Numbered from the stretch's first letter, positions 44,443 through 58,900 are shown. The stretch is 64,000 nucleotides of DNA from Siderastrea radians (GCA_964017195.1 OZ024896.1:27007430-27071429), one strand, 5' to 3'. Notes: generated by a model from the sequence alone, not told the origin. Made by a program: numbers and translations.

Positions 44443-47400
44443 GTAAGCTATCGGTTAACAGGGAGTCATTTATAATAGTAAGACCTCGAGTTAAAGAAGA
44501 TTTGAAATTTTGCGTGCATTGTGACGGTGCAACATTACCAGACAGGTTTTCCAAAAGGTAAATTGATCTGTGGAGACACGTCTAAAACGCTTGCATTGCA
44601 ACGTTGCTAAGACCTTCGCCATAATAAGCCGTCGCCAGATACAAGGATGCATGTAGCCAGTTACAAAACGTTTGTGGCAAAAAACGGAGACTTAACTGAA
44701 ACGAAGCTGGTATACTCTACCGAAAAATTAACTCTGTGGCGACTGTATGAAATACCCTAAGTCATTTATGAAGAAAGAGGAAGCAACACACAACTAGGAG
44801 CAACAGAAAGAGATTTTGGAAAGTAGTTATTCTACGTTGACATTTTTTTGTAGTTCGATGCAAGAGTTTATCCTCTCTTATTCGATGACATCATTTACGT
44901 GTTCAATATCGCAGCATATTAATGTCACTTCATTTATCATCTGCTAAAAAATTGTTTCACTCCAAACCATTCGTTGATGACAGTGTTTAGCTCAGTTATA
45001 TTTCTCTGTAAAATTACATCCTTTCTTTCCTTCTAAGGATTTTTTCCACTAGCATAGAAAACAGCGCAAATCATTCAAGTATTATATACTTTCGTGGAAT
45101 TCATTTTAATTTAGTCTTTGGGAATTGTTTAGTACTAATACTTGTAATCATTACGAGTTGAGTGATTTGAGCTCTGCTCAAAATGCTACATGCTGTTGCT
45201 TAGATAATGATTTTTCAATTGGAAATTTCTCGATGTCATTAAGATTCAATTTTTCCGGTTTGCTATCGGGAGATCAATTTGCATTTTTGGAAACTTCTAC
45301 AAACAATTTTTATACTACCAACTAATATTGGTTGCCAAAGAAATGTAAGTATCACTTTCAATTGTTTAGAATTAAAAAGCGTAAAAGCATTTCAGGTGCA
45401 CATGACAGCAAAAAACAAAGTTTATTTTACTATCATTTTCTTCAGTTTGCGCACGCTAAATTGTTGACATCGATGGCTTTCCTCGCTCAGCTTCCAAACA
45501 TGACATGACATGGGATGGGATAGGATGAGAACGGATGGGGTGGGATAGGATAGGATAAGATGAAATGAGATAAGATGAAATATGATAACATGGCATAGGG
45601 CAAGACAAGAAATGGCAAAGGTTAATACGGTGGCCCATAAGGGACACCACTTTGAGTAAAAAAATTGACAAATATTTAAAATAACAGCAGTTACAAGTAT
45701 ACAAGTATTCACTACAAACAAAAGAAAGCCGCACACTGCAACCAAAATAAATCCGCACATTGCAAATAAAATGGCTCGGCACACTGCAAACAAAATAAAT
45801 TCGATCACTTCAAACAAATAAATCCGCTCACTCCAAACAAAATAAATTCGCTCACTTCAAACAAAATAAATTCGCACACTACAAACAAAATAAATCCGCA
45901 CACAAGAAGCAAAATAAATCCGCACGCTTCAAGCAGAATAAATCCGCACGCTGCAAACAAAATAAATCCGCTCGCTGCAAACAAAATAAATTCGCACGCT
46001 GCAAATAAAAATAAAAACTATGCGCGCGCGCATATGCTCGAGTAGGCCTGAAACCTAACTTCCGGTTCTAATTTCGTGCCCTTTTTATTAAAAAGTTCAA
46101 ACTGGTAGGACCACAGCATATATTTTTGAATTTGTATACCCAAATTTTCCTTTTGTCTCCTTTGTCTTTCTTTTACTGCCGTAAGTATCAGTCTTACCTT
46201 ATGTAAATATATTTTATTTTAAGTGTCTAGATACGCGGCATGTTTCCAGTCTAAATACCCGACAGTCCGAAATTTTCGAAGGATTACGACCGGGAAATTA
46301 GGCTTATTCTAACGTTCTAAAAGTATTTGATATTTGTTTAGAATTGCCAGCGATTCAGAAGCGTATTTTGGTTTTGTAGTTGACGAGTTCTTAGAGCTTG
46401 GGCATACTAAAACATAGGCTCAGTCTCCAGCCGTGAGTGTCTCGATGCGCCCGCGATTCTCGCCACCTTCACGGCTGGGCGAACGGGTTTGGTTATTGTT
46501 TAGACTGACCAATCAGAGACAAGTCCCCTGAAATTTGCGGGGCAGAATGCGCGACATAATTTAGCGGGATTTCCTCTTTCTCTTGAAATTTCACACTTTT
46601 AGGAGGACGTTTCAGGCATACTTTTCGCATTTTGCTTTTTTTCAAGACGATAAAAAAAACAGATAAAATTTCAGGAAATGGCGTGTGGATTGTCTGCATA
46701 ATATTAAAATTGTAATGACGTCACGAACATGCAACTAAACCCGTGCGCCCAGCCGTGAAGGTGGCGAGAATCGCGGGCGTATCGAGACACTCACGGCTGG
46801 AGACTGAGCCTAACTAAAACATCGCGATGTTTGCGACTACTCCCGGAAACTCACGGAATTTGGACGGGAATTTCTCATTCAAACGTTCTGAGAATATTCG
46901 AATTTATTAGAAGTTTGTTTAGAGTTGCCAAGCGATTCAAAAGACTAGTTTGGTTTTGTAGTTGGCGAATTTTCCGAGCCTGTGCAGAAAGTCGCTATCA
47001 AGTTTGCCACACTTAAATTTTCTTGTTGCTAGAGCCGCCAGTCAGAAACACACAAAATTTGGACTCCGTATCAGGGTTGGCTCGATCTCAAACCTGGATA
47101 ATCCTCCGAAACCAGAGTGCTGGGCATTTAGCCTTAAACCTTAATAACGGTGTCTGCATGCCGGCATCCGGGCTCAGTTTTCATGAAAAAGCTTAACACC
47201 TGGCACACTGGTCTTGAAGAATTATCCGAGGCCTGAGATAGGGACTGATTACAGTGATCGAGAACCGGGCTGGCTCGAGATGACTGCTTTCCGGTATTAC
47301 ATGGGGTGAGCCAGCTCGCCTGCGGCTAAAGCTGTCCAATGAAAAGATTTCTACATGCATCAAAGAGAATGAATCGCATGGAGTGTTTTACTTTCGCTAA

Positions 47401-50400
47401 TCCATTATTTTGACGTATTATTTCAGTTGTATGTGGCTCTGTGGTCTTTATGGTTTGATAAATCCTTAATATGTGTTAATCAAAAAGAGAAATATCGATC
47501 TTCTGGTGAGCTATTTTGCTCTGAAGCGAAATTTTGGCAGGGTGGCAACTCTGCAGCATCCGTGACATGTCACAATAGTGGCGTGACGGATCGGGTCAGA
47601 CAAGAATCAAGCAAGCAAGCTATTTTAAGCTCAGAAACGAACGAACTACAAAACGAAATTGGCCTTTTTATTTACTCGCTTGGTAAATTTAAACAAACTT
47701 CGATTACTCCCAGGACGTTTGAATGAGAAATTCCCTCCAAATTCTGTGCGTTTCTGACTGGCGGGTCTAGCAACAAATAATTTAAAGTGTATCAAACATC
47801 CGGCAGTTTTCTAGTAATTAAGTAAGTGTGCACAAGCTCGGAAAACTCGTCAACTACAAAACCAAAATACCTTTCTCATCGCCTGGCAATTCTAAACAAA
47901 CATTGAATACTTATACGACGTTAGAATAAGCCTTTTCCGGTCGATAACCTTCAAAAATTTCGGACTGCCGGGTATTTCGTCTGGAAACATGCCGGGTATC
48001 TAGACACTTGAAATAAAAAATATATTTACATAAGGTAAGACTGATACTTACGGCAGTAAAAGAAAGACAATGGGGATGAAAGCAAAATTTGGGTATACAA
48101 AATCGAAAATATATGCTGTGTTCCTACCAGTTTGAACTTTTTAATAAAAAGGGCACGAAATTAGAACCGGAAGTTAGGTTTCAGGCCTACTCGAGCATAT
48201 GCGCGCGCGCATAGTTTTTATTTTTATTTGCAGCGTGCGAATTTATTTTGTATGCGGATTTATTTTGTTTGCAGCGAGCGCATTTATTTTGTTTGCAGTG
48301 TGAGGATTTCTTTTGTTTGCAGCGTTCGGGTTATTCTGTTCGAAGCGTGCGGATTTATTTTGTGTGTAGTGTGCGAATTTTGGAGTGAGCGAATTTATTT
48401 TGTTGAGAGTGAGCGAATTTATTTTGTTTAAAGTGAGCGAATTTATTTTGTTTGGAGTGAGCGAATTAATTTATTTTGTTTGAAGTGAGCGATTTTATTT
48501 TGTTTGCAGTGTGCCGAGTCATTTTATTTGCAATGTGCACATTTATTTTGGTTGCAGCGTGCGGCTTTCGATTCTTTTGTTTGTAGTGAATACTTAACTT
48601 ATAACTGCTGTTATTTTAAATATTTGTCAATTTTTTTACTCAAAGTGGTGTCCCTTATGGGCCACCGTAGGTTAATATATATTTTTTATTTATTAAAAAA
48701 TAACCCATTTAACAAAATAAAAACTCGGGTTTTCCTAAACACTGGATGCACTAATTATGTTAATAACCGGGTCTATATCGTTGTTCTCTCCTCAGAACCT
48801 CCGTCGTACATTGCCTTTAACACGAGTTCGTCATCTATCGTTGTCACTTGGAATCCCATTCAGCCTCCAAATGGCCAAAGCGACCTCAATATCACAGGGT
48901 ACAAAGTGAGTTACAGAGAACATGATTCCGATCAGATGGTGAATAATGTACTGTGTTCACTGAATTACACAACAGAATTGACGAATTTGAAAGTATTTAC
49001 AAACTACTGCATAGAGCTTGCCTCTTTCACAAACTACAGCGTTAGTAACAGAAGTCAGTGTCTCTTCACCACCACAGATGAAGAAGGTAAACCCATTTAA
49101 GGTGTTTCGATACAGTTTTTTTGGGACCATACCTCACTTTTAAAATCGGCTCTTAGACACTCTTTGTCTTTTCGGATCAACGTGAAAATTGCAGTACTTT
49201 TTGGTTTTGGATTGAGCTTTAGCGTGATTCACATTTTGTGAAAATCGATATTTCCATGACAACGATAAACGAAAATCCTGGAAAATTTTCCTCGATCCAG
49301 ATTTTACTTTGAAAAGTAAATACCAACATCTTAAACTGTGGTGTATGGCAAACAAAATATACAAGAACAAAAAAATTCTGTATGTTTGTTTTGAAATAAA
49401 TCGCAAAAACATTTTCAACCTTAGTTTTTGCATAGTAATAGTAAATGCACCGTAAAATAATCAATTTAGATTTAACGTTAAAGAGGACGTGTGAACCGAC
49501 GGAAAAGCTTGCGTTACAAATTCACAGTTGGCAAGTAAACGCTAATATATTCAAAGTAGTGCGTAATTCATTGCTTCGTGATTTTTATCTGGTTTCTTTG
49601 TTCTTTGTTGCACTGTAGATTACAACGAAAAGTAAAAATCACGGAGGAATGCTTTGCGCATTACTTTGAATATATTAGCATTTATTTGCCAAATGTGAAT
49701 TTGTAACGCAAGCTTTTCCATCGGTTCATACGTCCTCTTTAACGTTAAATCTAAAAGTGTTCCAGTGAATCAATGTTAATAAGACTCGATACTAAAATTG
49801 GTCACATCGTCAAGCACACGTGTTTAATGTTTTAAAAAAAATCCATCGAGCCGTTCTTAAGATTTTCGCAAAAGCGCTCAAATTCAAAAATTACCACAAA
49901 ATTATTAAGCGAACGGATCTTAGAAAAACAATTCGTTCTCGAGATCGCGAACACCAGTTTCAACAAAACTTTCTAGGCGTAAAATAGTAAGTAAAAGACA
50001 CATTTTGAAAGTATTTTCTAGCCATTTCATCAAAGCATTGATTATTTTTCGGTGCATTTACTATTACTATGCAAAAACTAAGGTTGAAAATGTTTTTGCG
50101 ATTTATTTCAAAACAAACATACAGAATTTTTTGTTCTTGTATATTTTGTTTGCCATATGTCACAGTTTAAGATGTTGGTATTTGTTTTTCAAAGTGAAAT
50201 CTGGATCGCGAAAAATTTCAATTTTAGTGTTTTCGAGGATTTTTGTTTATCGTTGTCATGGAAATATCGATTTTCACAAAATGTAAACCACGCTAAAGTT
50301 CAATCCAAAACCAACAAGTATTGCAAATTTCACTTTGATCTGACAAGGAGAAGACTGTCTAAGAGCCGATTCAAAACGTTAGGCATGGTCCCAAAAAAAC

Positions 50401-52904
50401 TGTATCGAAACACCTTAAAAGTTGCGTTTATACTCGAAACGATGCAATTTGTGCGTGCCTTAAAGCTTAAGGCCTGGTTCAAACTTTTCATGCGCCGAAC
50501 TGGGCCACCAATGTGGTTCGAATCTCGGACTCCGCCTCATATGTAGCTGAGTTTATTGTTGGTTCTCGTCCTTGCTCAAAGAGGTTTTTCTCTGGATAAT
50601 ACGGTTTTCCCCTCTCCTCACAAACCAACATTTCCAAATCGCAATTCGTTCTGGATGCATAGACGAAGAGCTAAAAGTCTCCGTGGATGTACCACTGCTA
50701 ATTGCCATTTTATTTATTTGCTCTTTTTGTTTTTAGTATAATTGTGAAATGCGTGGAAAGAAATGATTCTGTCTAATGACAGTATACTGAATACGAAGTT
50801 TATTTAGTTAATCATTAACTGTACTGACAGCGAACCTGTGCGCTAATTGCCTACCACCTGGTTTGGTTTCCGTTCATCTTTGACCTGTCACATAATTTAC
50901 TGGTTTATCTAAGCTTGAATAAGTCACACAAACTACTTTTTCACATTTATGATGACATTTTGTGAGTGCTGTTTAATGTGCTGTTGGTGAATGTCCAGAC
51001 GACTTAGCCTCAGTTCCTCCGCTCTAACCCGCAGGGGTACTGCCCAGAAGCCAGGATCAATTCTTAGGTTTTGCTAATATACATTAAGGCAGCTGCTTGT
51101 TCATCTCATCACCTTTTGTGATTAATAAGTGCTGACATTTACGCTATACCGGCCAGGAGGGTTCATTGTCCCTTATACCGATTGTGACGTCATCACTACT
51201 TTTAATGACCAAGATATTTCTTGTCTATGAACTGATGCAGTACAGAAAATCTTACAGAGAATGCCTTCGGATGCCTTTGAGCGATTCCAATGAGAACCGT
51301 TCAATGAATGAATCGGGCTAGAGTTATCAAAAAAAAAAAAAAAGGAACAGTTCGCCTGTGTTCTACCCATTTCTTCTTTGTACGAACAGTTTCCACTTTC
51401 CTCGATGTTTAATCGAGAGAAGTTTGTGTCACAAGAGATTTTTTTGCTATGACTTGCTTAGAAAGCGGCCAGAAAAAAAATGCATTAGTGGCTTCAAATT
51501 GCGGTTTGCGGTGGCATTCGGGAGTGAAAGGGTTAAGCGGTGTTTCTGATGAGTTCTGCTGCAGAAGCTTTTTGTTTGCGTCAGCTTTTTTTGTGTCATT
51601 TTCTTTTTGTTTTCGTGTCATTTTCTTTTGTTTTCTAAATACTCTTATACACAGTCCCTCACTATATTTGCTCTAAACTGAGTTTGAGGCGTGTATTGCC
51701 TTTCAGCTCCAACAGCACCTCCTCAGAATTTTTCAGCCTTTAACACCAGCTCTACAAGCATCCGGGTAACTTGGGATCCATTACCGCTTGAACACAGGCG
51801 AGGAATTGTTCTGGGATACCGCATATTCTACCAAAAATCCGCTCACAAACATCGCCTGGCTCGGAGCATTCAAGATGGAGATCAATACGCAGAAGGCAAT
51901 TCCCTCAGCTCGGATCTCGTGGGATTGGAGAAATTTGCTAACTATTGTGTATGGGCTTTGGCTTTCAACAGAATAGGAGTAGGAAACGAAACCAAGAAAG
52001 TCTGTATAAGCACTAACGAGGATGGTACGAACGCGGCTTTTGCCTCCTATATATATAACTTAGGAAAAAGAACATGTTCCAAACTCTCCTCACTTGAAAT
52101 GTTCTGATTGGACTATTGTTTTTAATTACTGTAACACAAATTAAAGTGAGTGATTCTAAAGTTTTACTCGTATGGCGTAGAAATGTTATTTCGTGTATAT
52201 GAGGTCGCATCAACTTCATGCGACGAAGCAACGAAGTTCTTGCAGTCCTTGAAATTAACATGGTAGTCGGATAAACGACTACGAGCCACTCCAGAGAGAT
52301 TTGAACGTGCTATTACTCGGTTTCCTTTTCCTCAGTCTTTTCATAGGTAAATCCAGGGTTAGACCGACGTAGTCGTAGTTACTATCTATGATTTTATTGG
52401 CTTTTAACATTCTTTCACAGTCCCCAGTCACCCTCCTTTGAATATATCGGCCTACAACACAAGCTCCACAAGTGTCTACGTTCAGTGGACTGCCATACCA
52501 TCCGCATTCATCCCTGGAATACTTTTAGGCTATAGAGTGTTTTATTGGGAGACTATTGATCCTTCCATTTCATACAGCCACGTCCTAAATATCAGTCAGT
52601 TCAATGTTGAGCTATTGAGTCTTGAAGCGTCTACACAGTACTGCATACAGTTAGCTGGTTTCACAAGAGTTGGAGATGGTAGCAAAAGTGACTGCTTCTT
52701 TGTGACTACCGATAAAGGCAGTGAGTAATAGTTCTAAATTTTAACATCCATGGTTTACAATTTTACCCTAACGTGAAAAACATGTTTTAAGAAGAGGGAT
52801 GATTTTTTCACTATGATGATGATATTATGACGATGGTGACGGTGTTAAAGACGATGACGATAATGATGATGGAGGAAGACGACGACGACGATGACAATGA
52901 TGAA

Positions 52905-52966
<62 letters not shown>

Positions 52967-55900
52967 GGCAGTATGCAAACCAGGATAACCACGCAAGACA
53001 AAAGGTTGCTGGAATAAACCTGCCACCGAACTGACATTTTTGCACAATTTTCTGTTTATGGAAGTTTCATTTTTGCCACTTTTCTAAGTTTTCTTCCTGT
53101 GTGAAGCTAACGTGTCAAATGTAGTAGCAAAGTAAAAAGTGAAAGAGTGCGATATGTCAGAAAAGTACACACGCTAATTCATTTAGTCAGTGACAGAAAG
53201 TCTCTCCAAAGCCTCCCAGAAAGACCTTAAAATATATTCGCTGACTGTCTTTAGTATCCTTAGTTTGGGTTTCTGTGTTATATAAGTTCAAATAATGCTT
53301 AATGAACAATACAAATGATACGCTTTATATTTTCTAGCTCTCACTGGAACACCACAACCAGTCGTCGAAAGGTTTTACAGTCCAACGGCCATCAAGGTAA
53401 CATGGGGACTGCTTCCTGATTCACAAGGAATTGTGACTGGATACAAGCTGCATCTTAAAGAAATCCCACTGACCTCTGAGCCAACTAACGACCAATTCGA
53501 GGTGTTCGGGCAGATAGAAAATGCCTCACAGACGTCTTTAGTGATTCAAAATCTTTCAATATTCACAACGTATCAGATTCGGATGGCTTCCTACAGCACC
53601 AAGGGAGTAGGAAATTACAGTGATCCAGTTACTGCTGGTAAGCAGAATTTGTCGCTGTAAAATCACTTAGTTTTAAGTGCAGGTTTGTTTTTTGTTTTGT
53701 ACAAATAGTCTACGTAAGTAATCCGGCAAGCAAATATTCTCTTAACATCGGCTGACAACATCATCGTTGGTTGCCGTAAAGCTCCCCACAATTCACTTCG
53801 TCAATCATCTTTGTTCAAAGTGAGCGAGCAAGGACAAGTTTTGGCTAATCTCAGTATTTGGCCTAAATATCGAATACGCTTATTTCAATTATTTAAGGCT
53901 GTTGACCCCATGATCGCCAACGATCACTCGATGAGAGAATGAAAAAATCAATGATCGTAGCGATCATATGTGCAGGCGGATCCTTTGCTGACGTCATTGT
54001 TTACATCTTGAAAATTGAAATTCATCCGATAAACAAACAAAGATTATAACTAGAAAGAGCATATAACATTTAGTTGACATGCGAAGTTTGAAAGAAAAAG
54101 GATGGAAACCGGGTTCAAATGATGCTTTCAAAATTTCAAACATTTACAGAGGTTTATATGGCTGGGTGGCACTCAGCCATACAAAAGTCTGTAAATTTGA
54201 CCTTTTTCAAAAAGGGATACCTCCTTCAATTTTCGAAGTTCTCCTCTCATATTTGCTATTTTTACTAATTTACTAATTTTTTGTGTTTTCATTGCCAAGC
54301 TAACTATAAAATTTTCGATAATTTATGATAATGCTTAGATCATAGACTGCCGACATAAGCAAGGATCCGCCTACACGTGAAAGCTAAGGCAGCGATTAAG
54401 ACTCGAACTTGACTCGCTCTCTACAAAGTATGCTCGCGAGAGTGCTTCACTTCAGACGGTCATCTTACCGTTCTTTTTGTCAGGTTCACTCTTTTATTTC
54501 TATTTCCATTGGCCTACTCTCCAGAACTCTTTTAGGTCAGTGACCATGTTTCCTTGGCGAAGGTCTGGTATAGCTTGGGAGTTTCTAAGAATAGCACTCT
54601 ATAAACGCACGTTCTAAAAACCATCTCCTCTAACCCACTTCGCTTGCAATGCTATGTTTTTGTGCGCAACACTTTCTCAGTTTGTCAGCTGATAACTCAG
54701 CTTATTTAACGTTAAATTGCATAACTCACTGCTTTCCCGATGAACGGAGAAAATAAAGGTTTGTTTTAGCCTGCGCCAGGCTCTCTGTCAGTGGAGACGA
54801 GCGAAAAAGTGGGCGAGCAGCCTAGTCTCTCCCCAGCCCCCACGCGTTTTTCGCACCAGCTGGTTTTCTCATCCGCTTTTCCGACTATACGCCTAGTTTC
54901 TCCCCAGCCCCCACGTGTTCTTCGCGCCAATTGGTTTTCTCATCCGCTTTTCCGATTATCTTGAAGCCTGGAACAGGCTAGGTTTGTTTATAATCCTGGC
55001 TATTGTGTTTGGGGTAACCTGCAGCAATGAAGAATTCCAGACAGTGCGATAATTACTCAGGCCACGCTACCCCTGCTACAGAAATCAGCCTTACGTGTTT
55101 TTCACTCACCTTATAGCATACTAACTTCTTACTGCATGTTATTTTATAATTTCTTAAAACTCTGATTTATAATCTAACTGTATTGTTACTTCTACGTGGC
55201 AGAAACATGTCATTGTCCCAAATACTTGTCAACATCCGTAAGCCCGTCATCACTAGATAAAAATGGACCTGGAGGATTAACCCAAGTCATAGCTGACGCT
55301 ATCAAGAAAACATGTGGCTTTTGCAAGGAGCATGGAGAAACAGAGCTGATTTTTTCCACCAATGACAATGAAGAATCAAGTGTTCGTTTCCCAGTTTCTT
55401 TAACAAACCTAAGAGCAAGAAGTTTGAGCAAGTTTGTGGCTGTATTGGAAGTACCTGGAGTAGCGGTGTTGAAGCGGCGAGGTGATAACTCTATTCAGCA
55501 ATACTATGAGCAGGTCATGACTGGTTCCCTCTTCGATACGTGGCCAGTAATAATTATGACTGTGTTATTAATGTATGCAGTGGGCGTCATAATCTGGTTT
55601 CTGGTACGTTATTTCACTTTCTTTTCGCATTTAATTGGCACGCTAGGATGTGTATATATTGTCTTTAGTCAGCAGGACATCCCCTCCCTTTTTATAAAAC
55701 TTTAAAATATATGGAAACATACGTTTTGTGATGCCTAACTATACAGGATTGTCAGTTTTGAGACAAATGTTTGTCGGTAATTTTTAAAAAATCAAGTTAA
55801 TTGACGATGGGATTTGTTCCTGCGACAGCACAGATAAGACTATTTTTTGTCATTTCTCGTCAATTTCCGTGGTGCCTTTACCATCATTTCTTTCAGGATA

Positions 55901-58900
55901 CTAAAGAAAACCCTGATGAGCTGCCTAGAAATTTCTTTAAAGGAGCTTATGAGGGATTCTGGTGGGCTTTTATCACCATGACGACCGTGGGGTAGGTATA
56001 TGTATCAACTACTCGAAGAATAGAGTCGTGCATAAGCTTATCAAACACAAGAAAAAAGGAGTCTGGTCGTTACTGTTAAGTCTTTGTTACCAGGCAAAAT
56101 TCTACAACCAGTAATTTTTTCAAATGTGTTCTACGAGTCCTCACCACCATGAGTGATTCCTTTTCCTATCTTTTATCTTTTTATCGAGGAGACATGGTTT
56201 TTCTGGTTTGCCGGATTACTTTTTTCCATTGCTAGATCCTTTTCCTCTTTTTTTTTTTTGCTTTATTATTTTATGTCCCTTGTTTGTCTTAATTTTCTAC
56301 AGTTACGGAGATCGATGTCCCAAGTCGATCCGTGCCCGTGCTTTTGCCATTGTGTGGTTGCTTGGCAGCCTTGTGTGGTTTTCATTTTTGATGGGTACAA
56401 TTTCCTCAGTTTTAACCGTGACAGTGATGCAGACGACGATGACAGTCCCCAAAAGTGGGAGGAATAAGGTTTGTGACAGATAAAATGTTGTTTTGTCTTT
56501 ACTTTTAGTACGCCTTTTAGAGATGGTTTGAATAAAAAATAATAACTCGGCTTTGTTAAAGAGGCTACCACATGCACAATCACTGCTCCCCAAGGAATTT
56601 AAGAACAAGCGTTTGTCTGGCTTAATCCTTTTGTTTTCAAGTAAGCAGAGAGCGGCAAAAAATGCACGACCACGTCAAAAATAATGGAGCTTAAAACGCT
56701 TAGTACAACATACTGAGTCTGATAAACTTTAATTTCTACCAAGACAGTGGCAGCTTTGGACACACTACTGGTTGGCAAAAAGCTGATTTACTTCTCCACA
56801 CGAATGCTGTAGGAGGACTGCTTGCGGTCCCCAGCCAACTAAAACCACATTTCTAGTGTGGAGCTGGCGCTTAACTGCGTGCTTTTCAACCCGCCTTGAG
56901 TGTAACTCGGCTTCTGAGTCGTACAGTGGCCCAACGGCTAAGTCATGCTCACAAAATAGCTATGCATGGCTGCCGCTGCCCGGGTGATATGGCTATCGTT
57001 GCTCTAAGGGGACTCGCTCTATACAGGGCAAAAAACTGTCAAAATGCAAGCGCTTAAACTGTCTAAATGACGACTATAAAACTTGTAATCTGCCAGAGAA
57101 TAAAGGAAAGCAATGTCGTTTACAATTGCTCTCGGGCTGGCTAAAAAAGCTCACGCCACTTTCTTAACCAATCAGAAGTAAAACCAAAACCAATCGTGAC
57201 TTGCTCGCTCGCGTTTTCCCGTACATTTGCTTCAATTTTTGATTGGTTCATTTTGTTTTTTTGTTCCTCTTGTGATTGGTTAGAGCAATTACTTTGGTTT
57301 TGGTTTTTCGACACTCATTTGAAAATCGCTCTATTGTACTAACTCAATCATTTTCGCCTTATGTATGATGTTAGGTTTGTTCAGCTTCCATAGTTTGCCG
57401 CTTTTTTGGTTATTTTGTATCGGACAGAAATGAAAGGACTCGCGAAAGCATAATTCGATTTTAAAAGCTATCTCGGGCAAAGAAAATATGTTACTACAAA
57501 ACGTTACAGCGGTTTTCTCTAACACGCGCCCTTCAAGGATATTTTCCTAACGTCCAAATGTGTTTTTGATGGATGTCAATCAACTGTTTCTATGACAATT
57601 CAAGAGCGCACGTTGAATGAAAAACAATTTGGCAGTAAATTAAGCGCTGAGTGAAACAATGAAAAAATCTTGCGGGAAGTATTAACCACGCTTTGACGAT
57701 TTTGTGTATTACTAACCGAAAGCAAAATATGGCAGACTTTGAATTGTTACTTGAAAAGTACCAAAACAAATCGCTAGGCAAAGGTTTATTCATTGAATCA
57801 ATAATGGCTTCACAAATGCATTCAAAACACCTGCAAATACGCAATGCAAACTTGTTTTAACGAAAGTAAGCTTCGGAAGCAAATTTGTATGAAACTGACC
57901 TTTATTCTATTCGAAGAAGTGCTGAAATCTACTGAATTACTTCTCTGAGTTCACGGTCGATAAGCAAACGTCTGATTCTCGCCGTTCAAAAATTTTCGCT
58001 GTGAGACCATCACAAATAACCTCTTCTTTTTGCTTCGCAGTTGGTTTCTGAGAATTTCAGTAAATTAAAAGTCAAATTTTACAGAATGCCGATTGTGTCC
58101 TTAACGAATATTTCCGGAATTGCTTTAGTTCTGTCACAAAAATTTTAAGAACCGGAGGGCACAACAGATTCGCAAAATCAGTTTATCCCCGGCCCCAGAC
58201 AGGATTGCGTTGCATGTGCAATCAGCACGAGCCAATCAGCGCACGAGAATTCGAAAAAATTGTCATAGAAACAGATGATTGACATCCACTAAAAACACAT
58301 TTGGCCGTTCGGAAGGGCGCGTGTCAGAGAAAACCGCTGTAAGTGTTTGGCGGTATCATCGTGAATAAGTGGTAAATAATTCAATATGAGTAATAAGGGA
58401 AATGAGTAGCGTAGTATGCAAAATTGTCTGGAACTTAATTTCACAGGCTGCAGCAATTAACAACTCGGCCGTAGCAAAGCTGTCTATGGGCACTTTAAGC
58501 AGCAAGTTGAAGCTAAGTACGAGAAAGTTTATTAAATGTTATTACTTAACACATTGTTCTGTTTTTTGCTTGTTTTTGTTTTTCTAAGCCTTTTTCAATA
58601 TGCATATTGCACTTCAAAGATCATCGTCTTTCTTGTTATCATCATTCCAGTTATCATTAAACCGAGTGAACTCCGACATTGTTGGCGACGACATCCACCC
58701 ATTTTGCAATAAATGTTAGGGTACGCTTTTTCTGTGTTCACAGCATCCTCGAGAATCTAAGAAAGCGCGGTTACTTAACTACAAATGGAGGGAATGTAAT
58801 TCGTCTACAACATGGCCACATTTACTCTGGCTCTGTCAGATAGACTGCCTCTATTCTAGCTCTAGATATTGGCCCAAAACCTACGCGTTGTAGTTTCTTT

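Larger units (their letters stand above)
45626..48669. mobile_element. 3-kb foldback element with long inverted arms
   Basis: The left arm starts TACGGTGGCCCATAAGGG and the right arm ends CCCTTATGGGCCACCGTA. Homology continues inward for roughly 800 bp per arm, including GCGCGCGCATATGCTCGAG and its complement. GGTTAA flanks both ends (45620-45625, 48670-48675), a candidate 6-bp target duplication. Each arm holds a tandem array of a unit near 24 bp related to GCGAATTTATTTTGTTTGCA. No transposase was recognised. It lies in the first intron of gene B. Confidence 0.8.

Noticed and set aside
45422..45817. Minus-strand frames with membrane-like hydrophobic sequence
   Set aside because: They lie in the repetitive arm of the 3-kb foldback and the degenerate GGATA repeat; the mirrored arm gives similar peptides.
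48228..48700. Plus-strand frame running into gene B FN3-1
   Set aside because: The part before 48796 is foldback arm and intron; only the segment after the CTCAG acceptor is coding.
49140..50546. Several overlapping frames repeated on both strands (KTNIQNF, SLRCWYL)
   Set aside because: Inverted copies within the TTAA-flanked foldback; no gene family recognised.
52811..53047. Minus-strand frames with long poly-Ser, poly-His and poly-Ile runs
   Set aside because: All come from the (GAT)n microsatellite read in three frames; there is no splice or start context.
56153..56302. Open frames extending upstream of the gene B YGD exon
   Set aside because: Intron read-through; the TTTCTACAG acceptor and the paralog fix the exon start at 56303.
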